Below, in pieces: positions 21,601-31,297 of a DNA stretch of 64,000 bases. This DNA comes from Phymatolithon calcareum (taxonomy: Eukaryota > Rhodophyta > Florideophyceae > Hapalidiales): assembly GCA_977006965.1 (NCBI GenBank), contig OZ345376.1:2232001-2296000 (forward strand), given 5' to 3'. How positions within the stretch are numbered: the first letter of the stretch is position 1; each line of letters opens with the position of its first letter. A program made the translations under genes and the position numbers. The notes beneath the pieces were generated by a model. That model was not told where the DNA came from. It did not search any database and worked only from the letters and a program-made list of their open reading frames with translations.

Positions 21601-22630
21601 AATGAAAATGAATGAAAATGAATGAAAATGAATGAAAATGAATGAAAATGAATGAAAATGAATGAAAATGAATGAAAATGAATGAAAATGAATGAAAATG
21701 AATGAAAATGAATGAAAATGAATGAAAATGAATGAAAATGAATGAAAATGAATGAAAATGAATGAAAATGAATGAAAATGAATGAAAATGAATGAAAATG
21801 AATGAAAATGAATGAAAATGAATGAAAATGAATGAAAATGAATGAAAATGAATGAAAATGAATGAAAATGAATGAAAATGAATGAAAATGAATGAAAATG
21901 AATGAAAATGAATGAAAATGAATGAAAATGAATGAAAATGAATGAAAATGAATGAAAATGAATGAAAATGAATGAAAATGAATGAAAATGAATGAAAATG
22001 AATGAAAATGAATGAAAATGAATGAAAATGAATGAAAATGAATGAAAATGAATGAAAATGAATGAAAATGAATGAAAATGAATGAAAATGAATGAAAATG
22101 AATGAAAATGAATGAAAATGAATGAAAATGAATGAAAATGAATGAAAATGAATGAAAATGAATGAAAATGAATGAAAATGAATGAAAATGAATGAAAATG
22201 AATGAAAATGAATGAAAATGAATGAAAATGAATGAAAATGAATGAAAATGAATGAAAATGAATGAAAATGAATGAAAATGAATGAAAATGAATGAAAATG
22301 AATGAAAATGAATGAAAATGAATGAAAATGAATGAAAATGAATGAAAATGAATGAAAATGAATGAAAATGAATGAAAATGAATGAAAATGAATGAAAATG
22401 AATGAAAATGAATGAAAATGAATGAAAATGAATGAAAATGAATGAAAATGAATGAAAATGAATGAAAATGAATGAAAATGAATGAAAATGAATGAAAATG
22501 AATGAAAATGAATGAAAATGAATGAAAATGAATGAAAATGAATGAAAATGAATGAAAATGAATGAAAATGAATGAAAATGAATGAAAATGAATGAAAATG
22601 AATGAAAATGAATGAAAATGAATGAAAATT
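21601..22630 (+). repeat. Homogeneous 10-bp satellite, (AATGAAAATG)n
   Basis: 102 consecutive identical units of AATGAAAATG (21601-22620), then one unit whose last base is T. No internal variant was seen. The unit is close to a doubled pentamer. Every frame hits TGA, so the array is not coding. Confidence 0.98.
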
Positions 22631-22917
22631 AACTATAATATGTCACTTCTCGATGTATATATAAGTTGTTCCGCTTATGGGGATTCTCGTTCTCTTTCAC
22701 GTTTGCTCCAAGATTGTCGTCTCGATTAATGCTCCGTACATGTGCTACAAATATTTTGAGGAATCCTTCTGTAATCTTGAGCATCGGTTAAGGTGATCCT
22801 TCATAGTAATTTGCCGCAATAGGAAAATCAGGTAAACCATTGGTTCTTTTTTGTACCACATGATACGGGTACTGAAGCGTCTTGAATAGTGCATAACTTT
22901 AGCGTTTTAGCGCGAAT
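22631..22917. other. Flank of satellite, no gene seen
   Basis: AT-rich sequence with no supported feature. Confidence 0.3.
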
Positions 22918-23290
22918 GTGTTCGCTTATGATGTCCTGCAAGGAGACTATAACATTGACGTGATTGGAATCAGGCATCGGAAGCGCTATCAGCACGCCAT
23001 GGACGAGGTCGTAGGAGCCGTAATCGGAGGGAATATCAACGCAGTGCGCAAGCGTGCACGTCTTAAGGTGCAGCGACCCGTGTACCTGTGGAGTACTCTC
23101 AAGGAGCGCGTTGAGGCTTCGGTCTTAGTCTGGATGTGCTTGAGGAAACGGGGATTCGAAATTTTGCTCTTCGTGGGATTGAGGTGGCGCGTGTTCCTCG
23201 GTGGTATCAGGAGAACGGCTTTGCACTCTTTGAGGAGCCATGGTGTACGGAGAGATGCGACCGATGTAGGGTGTAGTGTGTGGACAAGTG
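22918..23290 (+). pseudogene. Frameshifted unknown protein fragment
   Basis: The first frame (22918-about 23120, no ATG at its start) encodes HRKRYQHAMDEVVGAVIGG and TLKERVE. Coding-like sequence then continues in a different frame from about 23128 (SLDVLEETGIRNFALRGIEV, then ARVPRWYQENGFALFEEPW) to a stop at about 23279. The join suggests a one-base indel. I do not recognise the family. It sits between the satellite and R5 and may be a captured gene piece or transposon product. Confidence 0.4.
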
Positions 23291-23484
23291 GAGGGGGCAA
23301 AGGCAAGTTAGGGTTTGTACTTCAGTGCTCCTCTGGACTGATCTCGATCGTGGGCAATGAGATCTGGCGGCCGAAGTGAGTTAACACGTTTCAAGCGAGT
23401 CTCCATACACCGCATTCTTACACGTGCACAACGCGGTTGTAGACCCAAGTGTCTTCAAGAGCTTTTTGGATTCAATTCCTCTGA

Positions 23485-23870
23485 TGTCCAACGCCAGTAT
23501 CATACTCTCCATTTCCTATAAAACTTGCTTTCTTCAAATTTTCATTACAGCTTGCATTTACAGCAAGCATTACAGATAGCATTACATTCATTACAGTCCC
23601 ATGTGTTTCGATACGTACTTACACCATGAAGGATCACCAAGGGAAAATCCTAGAACTGCTGATTACAGCTTATAGCTGCTTTACATTGCTTACAGGTGCT
23701 TGCACTGTATGCATTACAGTGGCGGCGCCTGCCACTGGCTCGGAAACATTGATCCAGTTCTTTTTCTATAAAAGTCGCCGCTTCGCGGCACCTTCGGCTT
23801 TTTGGCCAAGGTACATCCCGACCACGGCCAGTGTGCCAACTTGTTCGTTTCAAACCCCATAATTGCATCA
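23485..23870 (+). repeat. Dispersed repeat R5, copy 2
   Basis: See copy 1 at 18340-18775. The shared block ends just before a 13-bp hairpin (CGTTTTCAGTATT...AATACTGAAAACG, about 23880-23915). Confidence 0.7.
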
Positions 23871-23984
23871 TGTAATCATAATCGTTTTCAGTATTGATGA
23901 TAAATACTGAAAACGTTGTCAAAAGACAGAAACACGTTGACGTGTTTTCGCACACTCGAAAATTGAAAATAAGGAAATACCATG

Positions 23985-24180
23985 GTATGATTTTCTGATT
24001 GCAATCAGAAATAGTGTTTCGTAAATGATAAATCTGGAATTGTGCAAGAGGATGCGTATCGTGAAATTTCGAATAATAATTATTGCCTTTGGACAGGTAC
24101 TTTCAGTCGTAAAATTCTTAAAAGTATGGCACTAAAGATAAATTATGGACCTACTTTTAATCCGGCCGCGCGAGGTCAGT
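23985..24180 (+). repeat. Dispersed repeat R4, copy 2
   Basis: Close match to 11285-11475. Confidence 0.85.
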
Positions 24181-24437
24181 GTACACCAAACTGTGTTTCA
24201 TATTTTAGAGTGAGAGATTTTTTAGCACAAGTTTAAAAATCTTGTGCTATTTTAAATTACAATATATAGGAGTGTAGATCTAGTCGCGATGGTTAAGAAT
24301 TGAATATGTTCTGGAATTAAGTCGCTTAGAAGATCGAGATTCATATATTTATGAGGAAATTCACTACATGGCCACCAAAACTTGGCAAGATTCACTACAT
24401 GGCCATCACTAGCCATATCTACTACTCACCCCTAGCC

Positions 24438-24775
24438 AAGCGTACCTTCTTTCTTTCTTGTACTGCGGGATTTCTCGAAGCTGATGGAACAACTCCGCAT
24501 CCTTAGGGCTCTAGTAGACCTTAGCAGATACGAGTGGTACTTGATGTCACAACAGCTGTCCAAGCTGCACAAGGTGCAGACCATAGTCCAGCTTAACATC
24601 CATATCGCTACGCAGCCAATCTTCATTCGCCGTCCTTCAAAGGGATGCCCGGGTTAGAAACCATTTAGGACGTTCACGGTAGCTAATCATCTCTCTGCCT
24701 TCTTTCATTTCCTTCTGTCTTCTCTCCCAGCTTCCTTGAGCGTTGCTGCACACCACACAGGGCGGAAAAGCGTAC
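24438..24775 (-). mobile_element. LINE L-I insertion with 8-bp target duplication
   Basis: A 322-bp insertion (24446-24767) inside MULE copy 2, flanked by AAGCGTAC on both sides. MULE copy 3 has the uninterrupted sequence at this point. The (CTTT)n run at its left end is the (AAAG)n tail of an element lying in minus orientation. Confidence 0.9.
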
Positions 24776-24856
24776 TTTCATAACTTACTCTAGCCAAAGC
24801 TACTACTCATCCGTTTGTCAAAGCAATCTATGGGACAGTAAAATTTATTGCGCGCG

Positions 24857-25366
24857 CTACTCTCTACACTTTAGATCCTCATCGTAAGCAGCATCTCCGT
24901 CATCACAACCGGAAAGGTCGACAATCATGGACTGAGCCGCTTTGTCGATGTGTTTTCGTTTCGCCTCGACGACGATGTCGATGCTGGGTCTTTCGCATGT
25001 CTGCGAAAAGTGACCAGTGTTTCTCCACGAGGAGCAGTGACGGGCCCTCATTTCGGACGGAAAGTGGGGCCTCTTGCGCTTCCGGTCCAGCTTAGCCACA
25101 AGGTCAAACGGCACCAAATCATCCTGTACGAGCTGGTCGCCAGCGATTGCATCACGCGTGATGCTGCCCGCATGCTGCTTTGCCCAAGTTCTCAACGTCC
25201 ATACGTCCCCGAACCAGTGACCGTTCCACGTGCCGAACGACACCCGATGCTGCATCAAGCGCCTAGAAGCGTACAAAACTGCAGCGATGACGTGGCTACA
25301 TGGCCGTTGGTGCTCTTCAAAGTGGCGGCAGGAACATGTAGCACGGTAATCGCTGCTAACTGTCAC
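24857..25366 (-). pseudogene. MULE transposase C-terminus with SWIM finger
   Basis: Best-preserved copy. The SWIM zinc finger reads CSCRHFEEHQRPCSHV (C-x-C...C-x-H). It is followed by a basic KRKRPHFPSEMRARHC region, a CCHC knuckle whose second Cys is changed (CSSWRNTGHFSQTC), and an acidic tail. Comparison of the three copies implies an ancestral C-x2-C-x4-H-x4-C knuckle, with a different position lost in each. The catalytic DDE core is absent. Confidence 0.8.
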
Positions 25367-25717
25367 ATTGAATGGTGTCTCTTCACTGAGCGTGCTTACG
25401 TTAACGCGGAAGGTGCAACTGACTACAGATGAGTGTCAGGCGCTTTTTGTTGCGCTTCGCCACGAGCTGGGCCTTGCTCATCGACGTCCTGTGGGAGATC
25501 ACGATGTTGACAACGTCGTCAAAGCTTGATCCAGCGTAGTTGCCCACCTGTAGAACGAGCTTCTTCTTTTCCATGATTACGGAATGGTTAGTGCGGGAGT
25601 GTTGTGTCTTGTGCGCTGCAGATGAACACGACAACGTGCTTAGAGTAGTAGATTTGGTGAGAGATGGCCATGTAGTGAATTTTGCCAATTTTTGGTGGCC
25701 ATGTAGTGAATTTCCTC

Positions 25718-26436
25718 GTTTAGTTTTCAATTGAATTTGAACTTCTAGTTAAATTTAATTAAACTCTAAATTTGGGTGAATAGTGCTGCAACGACAGCGT
25801 CCATCCCGTTCTTCGTTACAAATAGTAACTCGAGACAAAAGTGTCCGACATTTTGAAGTCGAATTCCTTCTATATGACGCACTATTCTCTGGTGATGGAC
25901 GAAAATAGAAGGCAGCTGCATAACGTATCTATAATCACCTTTTTATTACTGCCGTGGGTTCATTCAACTTGTAAAACTGCACGTGAAGCCCCGAACGATT
26001 ATCGTGCAAAGCTTTGTGAGCGAGGATCTTGAGCTTCCGCTTGCGAAATAATTGAAGACCTAGATTCTCAAGTAGATAAATAATCAATTTAAGAGTTCAC
26101 GATGTCTGGCCATTGTCGCTAGTATCACTCGTACTCGTTTCCTCTCACTCTCGTCGCAATCTCTCTCCGATCAGCCAGCTTTACCCAGTGTCGCAATCCA
26201 CAAATAGAGACACGTGAAGACGACACAACCTGCGCCGCCAAAACAACATAACTTTGACAACGCACGTGACACGAACAAACGCAGCAGTTCTGGGTACACA
26301 CAACTTCATTAATCCACAAAAACAGTAAACGAGACTTGCACGCCACCAACTTTAAGTGCATGGTACCCTATCCGGAAGTCTTGCCGATATTCACATGCGA
26401 AGTCGACAGCTATAAAGATGAGGCTCTCGGATCTTT
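25718..26436. other. Cargo DNA with no supported gene
   Basis: AT-rich at the left. No recognised coding sequence or repeat copy. Confidence 0.3.
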
Positions 26437-26862
26437 TCAGCATTTCAAACTATTCATTCTTACACCGTTGCTTCTTTGCTTATTTGAAAGCACATTATGG
26501 GCTTCTGCTGTATTGAACGGGAACTGTGCACATGGTACAGTTGGATCCTCTTCTGAATTGCTGAGTTGGCTGCAAAATATCAATATTTCGCAGTACTTCA
26601 TTTTCCGCTTAGCTTCCCTAGTAGCATCAATTGGTTTGGAGCACTGCTTAACGGTGCGATTGGGACCGTCGAAGTTAAAGAAGCACATTGCTTTCAGTGG
26701 ATCGAAGGTTTCTGGTGACGTTGCCTTCGATCTATACTTCGGTGTATCTTGATAGCAGTTTCCAGTGCCTTTGTGACAACTCAAATAGCAGTCGTGTCCT
26801 TGATAGAGTATACTAGGAACTATTGACTCTGCCCTATGTTTATACTCTGAAAGATGCTCCAT
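26437..26862 (-). CDS. Hypothetical cysteine-containing protein
   Basis: A 141-codon frame from ATG at 26862. It contains about ten cysteines (for example HDCYLSCHKGTGNC) and is otherwise polar, without a clear signal peptide. A plus-strand frame (26360-26752) covers the same bases and is more hydrophobic; only one can be real. I favour the minus frame because of its polar, charged composition, but there is no homologue in the window and the call is weak. Confidence 0.3.
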   Translation of the reverse strand: MEHLSEYKHRAESIVPSILYQGHDCYLSCHKGTGNCYQDTPKYRSKATSPETFDPLKAMCFFNFDGPNRTVKQCSKPIDATREAKRKMKYCEILIFCSQLSNSEEDPTVPCAQFPFNTAEAHNVLSNKQRSNGVRMNSLKC

Positions 26863-27912
26863 CCGTGCGTCACAAATATCCCCGGACAATGTGAACGCAC
26901 TCTCTCTGAATCTAATGGTGATCTTGTGTGCAATTTTGTGAGTGGTTGGGCATTTTCGCCATTACGACTTGACTGCCTGCAGGACCAGTAATAGACGACG
27001 CAGTAGGAAGTGACGAAGCTCTCTCTCGTGAAATTACGCGGTTTCCTCAATGGATATTTGTTTCCAGCGTCTTTACAATGCGATTAAATGTGTGCTGAGT
27101 TGATATTGCGCTTTTTTTCTCAACCAGTCCCGGATATTGGATGCATGAATGCCATAAAACGACTTTTGAGGTTAAACAGTTTTGCGTTTGGAGACAAACT
27201 AGAAAATGCTCGTTTAACTTCGTCACCAGTCATGAAGTTGCATAAACATGACCCAGAACATCACCAACGGACAGGATGAGCCCAATTGATTTATCAATAA
27301 AGAGTTGATTTTCTTTATTTTCGATAAACGGCAACTCGCACAACCGGCGAGGAAGTTCTCCGATCGTGAGCGCAGTGCCTCACGAAGAAGCATTATAATG
27401 CCGCTGCGATCTGATTGAAAGAATGGCCTTCCGTTTTCAAATGCTTTTCTTTTGAAACTTTCAAAAACCCGTCCAGAGGGCCGCGCTTTGGACGCCACAG
27501 GGCTTCGTCGACACCTTTTGCTCCTCGGGTGGTGGCATTTCAGCGTCAGACAGGACAAAAGAGTTGAGTCGCACCTCTGGCACTACTTGACAGGCACAAA
27601 CACAGCTCACAACACCGTGCCTGTAAGGACAGTGAAACTGGCCCCTTCCGTTTGGTTCAAATTGCCCTAGTGATGTTCCAAATGTCTAAAGAAACTTCTC
27701 AGTAACAGTTGCACATAAGCGTCAGCAGTAACCAGAACAGAAATGCAGCAATACCAGCGATAATTGGAACAAAAGCAACTGCGGTTGCAACATCAATAAC
27801 ACCAATATACAGTAACTCATGAAAGAATGCGTTCTCTTAAAATCAAATATCTCAAGTAGTCTCTGACAATCGATCTTGTTTCCATCAGTCCCGCCATATC
27901 TAAGGTTTTGAC
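26863..27912. other. Cargo DNA between hypothetical ORF and oxygenase gene
   Basis: Short open frames (for example 27223-27558 minus) lack motifs. The right end is the 3' flank of the Rieske gene. Confidence 0.3.
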
Positions 27913-29457
27913 TCAAGACTCATACAGACGTCGCGCTGCCTCAGTGTAAGTAAACTCCTCTTCATAACCGCACGACACCTTCCAGGCGGCCAATAACGCA
28001 CCCAGCAGCACACTGTCCGCAGCAACTAGTTTCCCCACCACCTCTAGGTTGATAGCCCCGGGCTGTAATGTAGCGGCGAGCGCCGCCAGCCCGAGCAGCA
28101 CGGCAAAAGCAGAAACAGCTCCAGCATATGATGCCGCCTTCACAAGTCGCCAGCCCCGCAGCGCACCTCTGCACGCAGAGCAATGCATCGTGTGCGTGTG
28201 GAGTCTGTCCATTATCTGCGCTCTGCTGAGATTCTCCTCAGCCTCCAAGGCCGGTGGTGGTTGCCTCCACGGCATGCTGTCCCGATGCTGATCCATAAAC
28301 TTGCGGATCGCGTATACGGGCTGATCACCCTTACCGGCTGGAGGGCCGTACTTGTCGCTCCATTCATGCTCATCGCCTAGCTCACGCTCGACGGTACGCA
28401 GGAGGATCATATCGCCGTCGGTGATCACGTTTGATTGTGCGTGGATAGCCCAGCGCGGCTGTATCCCAAGCGCTATTCGAACTTTGATGTTACTGCGTTC
28501 CGACAGGAGCCATACGATCATTCGCGAACTACGATGTCCAGCCGGGCTGCACGCAAAAAGGGTCATCGCGGCGTTGTAGCCACTGACTGCTTCCCCGACG
28601 TACGCCAGCGTGGATGGCGCGTGCAAAACCTGGCTCATATATTCCCAGTCTACATTGAATGATCCCGGCGGTGCCCCGTCGGGGGCACGTTGTACCTCGC
28701 CTCCGACACCGATGCGAGAGTCGGTGCGCCTCCAATCAGTTGCGCCATGATGTGCGAAGAATACATGATTATTGTCGATGAGGTTCTCCATCGTAGTCTC
28801 AAATTTGATCGGGAGCAATCGAGTTAACGAGAACACAACCACTTTGTCCGTCAATCCCATGGCGACCACTGGAATCTCAGAAGGGTTAGCGTTCCCCGGT
28901 GCGCCAGTCCATACCCACACGGCACCGAGCGCCTCCGCGGTCGGGTAGGATCGTACAGCGGCAGAACGCGGTGGACTCGCTCCAGCGTCGTTCTGTGGTA
29001 TCCGTGTACACGCACCAGTGCCGTTAAACTGCCAGCCATGGTATGGACATTCGATTTCAGCACAATTACCCTTCTGAACTACGCGGCCTTCAGATAGCGG
29101 TGCCAGACGGTGTGAACAGCGGTCCTCGAGTACCGTGAATTCGTTCAATGATGAGCGAAATAAGACCAGGGGCGTGTCGAAAAGCGTGAAAGCGAAAGGC
29201 TTGTCAGCTGGCAAGTCGACGGTCAGCGCCACGGCATACCACTGATCCGTCCACGAGAAAGCGGGGCTTGATGCATGCTGCTCTTCGGGAAGTGTCTGAG
29301 TTGGAACAGGATCAGCACCTTGCTTAATGTGAGCACTAGGACGAGTCGTCGTCGCCAACGGGGTATACCTCACCGACTGACGACGGGCGCGACAGAAACG
29401 CAGCCTGGTGGACTTTTTGCCCAAAGCTGTCGGGGCTGCGATAAAAGCGCTTACCAT
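27913..29457 (-). CDS. Plastid Rieske non-haem iron oxygenase (PAO/TIC55-like)
   Basis: 514 residues from ATG at 29457; the frame extends to 29577 only through a TTG. Residues 1-about 50 are rich in Ser, Arg and Ala and begin MVSAFIAAPTALG, like a plastid transit peptide. The Rieske [2Fe-2S] centre is C114-x-H116 and C137-x2-H140 (CPYHGWQF). The mononuclear iron site is D228-x2-H231-x4-H236 (DNNHVFFAHHG). A C-terminal CSAC (426-429), typical of the PAO/TIC55/PTC52 group, precedes two hydrophobic helices (about 443-463 and 476-493) for membrane anchoring. Relatives oxygenate chlorophyll breakdown or synthesis intermediates, with electrons from ferredoxin; the exact substrate cannot be told. 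All key residues are intact. It lies inside the MULE-bounded unit, which is unusual for such a gene. Confidence 0.9.
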   Translation of the reverse strand: MVSAFIAAPTALGKKSTRLRFCRARRQSVRYTPLATTTRPSAHIKQGADPVPTQTLPEEQHASSPAFSWTDQWYAVALTVDLPADKPFAFTLFDTPLVLFRSSLNEFTVLEDRCSHRLAPLSEGRVVQKGNCAEIECPYHGWQFNGTGACTRIPQNDAGASPPRSAAVRSYPTAEALGAVWVWTGAPGNANPSEIPVVAMGLTDKVVVFSLTRLLPIKFETTMENLIDNNHVFFAHHGATDWRRTDSRIGVGGEVQRAPDGAPPGSFNVDWEYMSQVLHAPSTLAYVGEAVSGYNAAMTLFACSPAGHRSSRMIVWLLSERSNIKVRIALGIQPRWAIHAQSNVITDGDMILLRTVERELGDEHEWSDKYGPPAGKGDQPVYAIRKFMDQHRDSMPWRQPPPALEAEENLSRAQIMDRLHTHTMHCSACRGALRGWRLVKAASYAGAVSAFAVLLGLAALAATLQPGAINLEVVGKLVAADSVLLGALLAAWKVSCGYEEEFTYTEAARRLYES

Positions 29458-29872
29458 TGTAGAAGAATTGAATTCTAAAATATTCTCTGTCCGCGGTCGA
29501 ATGTGTAGATTGCTGCGCGAAGCGGGTGCTTTTCGCAGAGAGAGACAAACTCGACAGCACCTCTTTTCGATCGACAAGAAGAAGGGGTGTCAGCATTTGA
29601 TGCACAAGACTGGCCAATATAATTCGCACTCATGTGTTACTGCCATGCCTCATCACCTGACATGCAGTAAATCCCACACCGGGGAAGCACACCAGTATTT
29701 GGGCCCAAATAAACCAAATAATTGTCGGGCCAAAATGCTGCCATGCTCCTCCAGTGCAGGTGATAAGGCAGCTTGGAAGGCGCTCTTATTTAATCCGAAT
29801 TTTCTCTGCTGCCGATTGGTGAACGGTTAGTTCTTTCATATTTGCCATTGGTTGTTGCGTTTGCGACTGGTC

Positions 29873-30330
29873 AAGTATGATATATCTTAGCATGCTGTGA
29901 AACGTCATTGAAGAGCAATTATTGCTCTTCAGAATCACAAGTATGATATTCTACGCAGAAACAACGATAGAGCCACCTTCATAAATTATACTGAATGAAG
30001 GTGACGTTATTGTTTCTTATGTAACGAAACAGGCCCGATCAGAACGCGAAGTGACTATTTTACAGAAGTCCAGTAACAGAGATGTCAAAGCCTGCCTATA
30101 CAGTATACTTGTAAGATTGCAAAATCTTGGCTCTTGTAACAGTTACAAAAACCAAGATATCGCAATCTTATGCTGTAGGCAGACTTTGACATCTTTTGCA
30201 TTTACTGAGAGAGATTTGAGCGCGGAAAAACTGGAAAGTGCAGCGACAAGGATTCAAGGAAGAGCTTTAACGCACTTTCAGCCCTTTGACCCTACGAATT
30301 CTCCAAAAGAAAGCTTCTTTTGGAGATTTC
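29873..30330. repeat. Cluster of five hairpins upstream of the oxygenase gene
   Basis: In order: 29910-29930 (GAAGAGCAAT/ATTGCTCTTC, flanked by direct repeats CAAGTATGATAT at 29873 and 29938); 29957-30017 (AGAAACAA and CACCTTCAT pair with ATGAAGGTG and TTGTTTCT); 30081-30193 (113 nt, long imperfect stem with an inner TTGTAAC/GTTACAA loop); 30231-30281 (AAAGTGC/GCACTTT); 30300-30326 (TCTCCAAAAGAA/TTCTTTTGGAGA). I found no other copies in the window. Confidence 0.8.
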
Positions 30331-30414
30331 ATTTATCATAATGAAAAACAAGAGGAAAAAATGTCACTCCCTGCCAATACTTTGGAATTATATTATGACA
30401 GTATGAACTAGAAT

Positions 30415-31287
30415 GAGGAAATTCACTACATGGCCATCTCTACCCAAATCTACTACTCACCCCTAGCCAAGCGTACTATCATAACTCACTCCAGCCAAAA
30501 TACTACTCATCCGTTTGTCAAAGCAATCTATGGGACAGTAAAATTTATTGTGCGCACTACTCTCTACGCTTTAGATCCTCGTCGCAAGTAGCATCTCCAT
30601 CATCGCAGGCGGTAAGGTCGATGATCATGGACTGAGCAGCTTTGTCGATGTGTTTTCGTTTCGCCTCGAGGACGTTGTGGATATTGGGTCTCCCTCAGAT
30701 CTGCAAAAAGTAATCAGTGTTTCCGCACGAGGAGCACTGACGGGCCCTCATTTCGGACGGCAAGTAGGGCTTCTTGCGCTTGCGACCCGGTCTAGCCACA
30801 AGGTCAAACGGCATCAAATCATCCTGTACTAGTTGGTCTCCAGTGACTGCAACACGCGTGGTCCTGGCCCCATGCTGCTTCGTACACGTCTGCAACATCC
30901 ACACATCCCCGAACTAGTGCTTGTTCCACCGGTCCAACGACACCGATGCTGCACCAAGCGCCTAAAGCGTACAAAAGTGCAGAGACTACTTGTTGCGTTT
31001 CGCCACGAGGTGGGCCTTGCTCATCGACGTGTTGTGGGAGATCAGGACGTTGACAACGTCGTCAAAGCTTGATCCAGCGTAGTCGTCCACCTGTAGCACG
31101 AGCTCCTTCTTTTCCATGATTTCGGAGTGGTTAGTACGGGAATGTTGAGTGTTGAGCGTTGGAGAGGAATACGACAACGTGCTTACAGAGCGCCGTCGTA
31201 CTCGTAACGGATGAGTAGTAGATTTGGCTAGAGATGGCCATGTAGTGATTTTTTCCAAGTTTTGGTGGCCATGTAGTGAGTTTCCTC
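30415..31287 (-). mobile_element. MULE copy 3 (minus), shortened
   Basis: An 873-bp relative of copies 1 and 2. Its left (inner) end has lost one of the two terminal subrepeats; its right (outer) end keeps both. The minus strand encodes the transposase N-terminus (SSFDDVVNVLISHNTSMSKA, near 31060) and a C-terminal piece with CSSCGNTDYF, a knuckle lacking its His. The SWIM region is deleted. Confidence 0.88.
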
Positions 31288-31297
31288 ATATATTTAT

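Larger units (their letters stand above)
24353..25717 (-). mobile_element. MULE copy 2 (minus), interrupted by a LINE
   Basis: Both ends carry the GAGGAAATTCACTACATGGC terminal repeat with its internal duplicate. Without the L-I insertion it is about 1.03 kb, like copy 1. It encodes the first about 45 residues of a transposase (SSFDDVVNIVISH, near 25520) and the last about 170, so the middle is deleted. Confidence 0.9.
24343..31297. mobile_element. MULE-bounded 6.9-kb unit carrying host DNA, with 10-bp target duplication
   Basis: The left end of MULE copy 2 (24353) and the right end of MULE copy 3 (31287) are flanked by the same 10 bases, ATATATTTAT (24343-24352 and 31288-31297). This is the duplication length of MULE copy 1. 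The two outer terminal repeats also share CCAAAACTTGG, while the inner right end of copy 2 has CCAAAAATTGG. The inner ends (25718 onward; up to 30414) show no duplication with each other or the outer flanks. The simplest reading is that the block from 24353 to 31287 is one insertion or one expanded MULE. Confidence 0.75.

Noticed and set aside
21601-22630. CRISPR-like regular array
   Set aside because: There are no spacers; it is a pure 10-bp tandem repeat.
24353-25717. Individual target duplication for MULE copy 2 (and for copy 3)
   Set aside because: The ten bases beyond each copy's two ends do not match one another; only the outermost pair matches.
26360-26752. Plus-strand hydrophobic frame
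   Set aside because: Overlaps the minus-strand frame, with no motif; at most one can be real, and the minus one looks slightly better.
29458-29577. Longer N-terminus of the Rieske protein
   Set aside because: It would need a TTG start; the ATG at 29457 begins a transit-peptide-like sequence.
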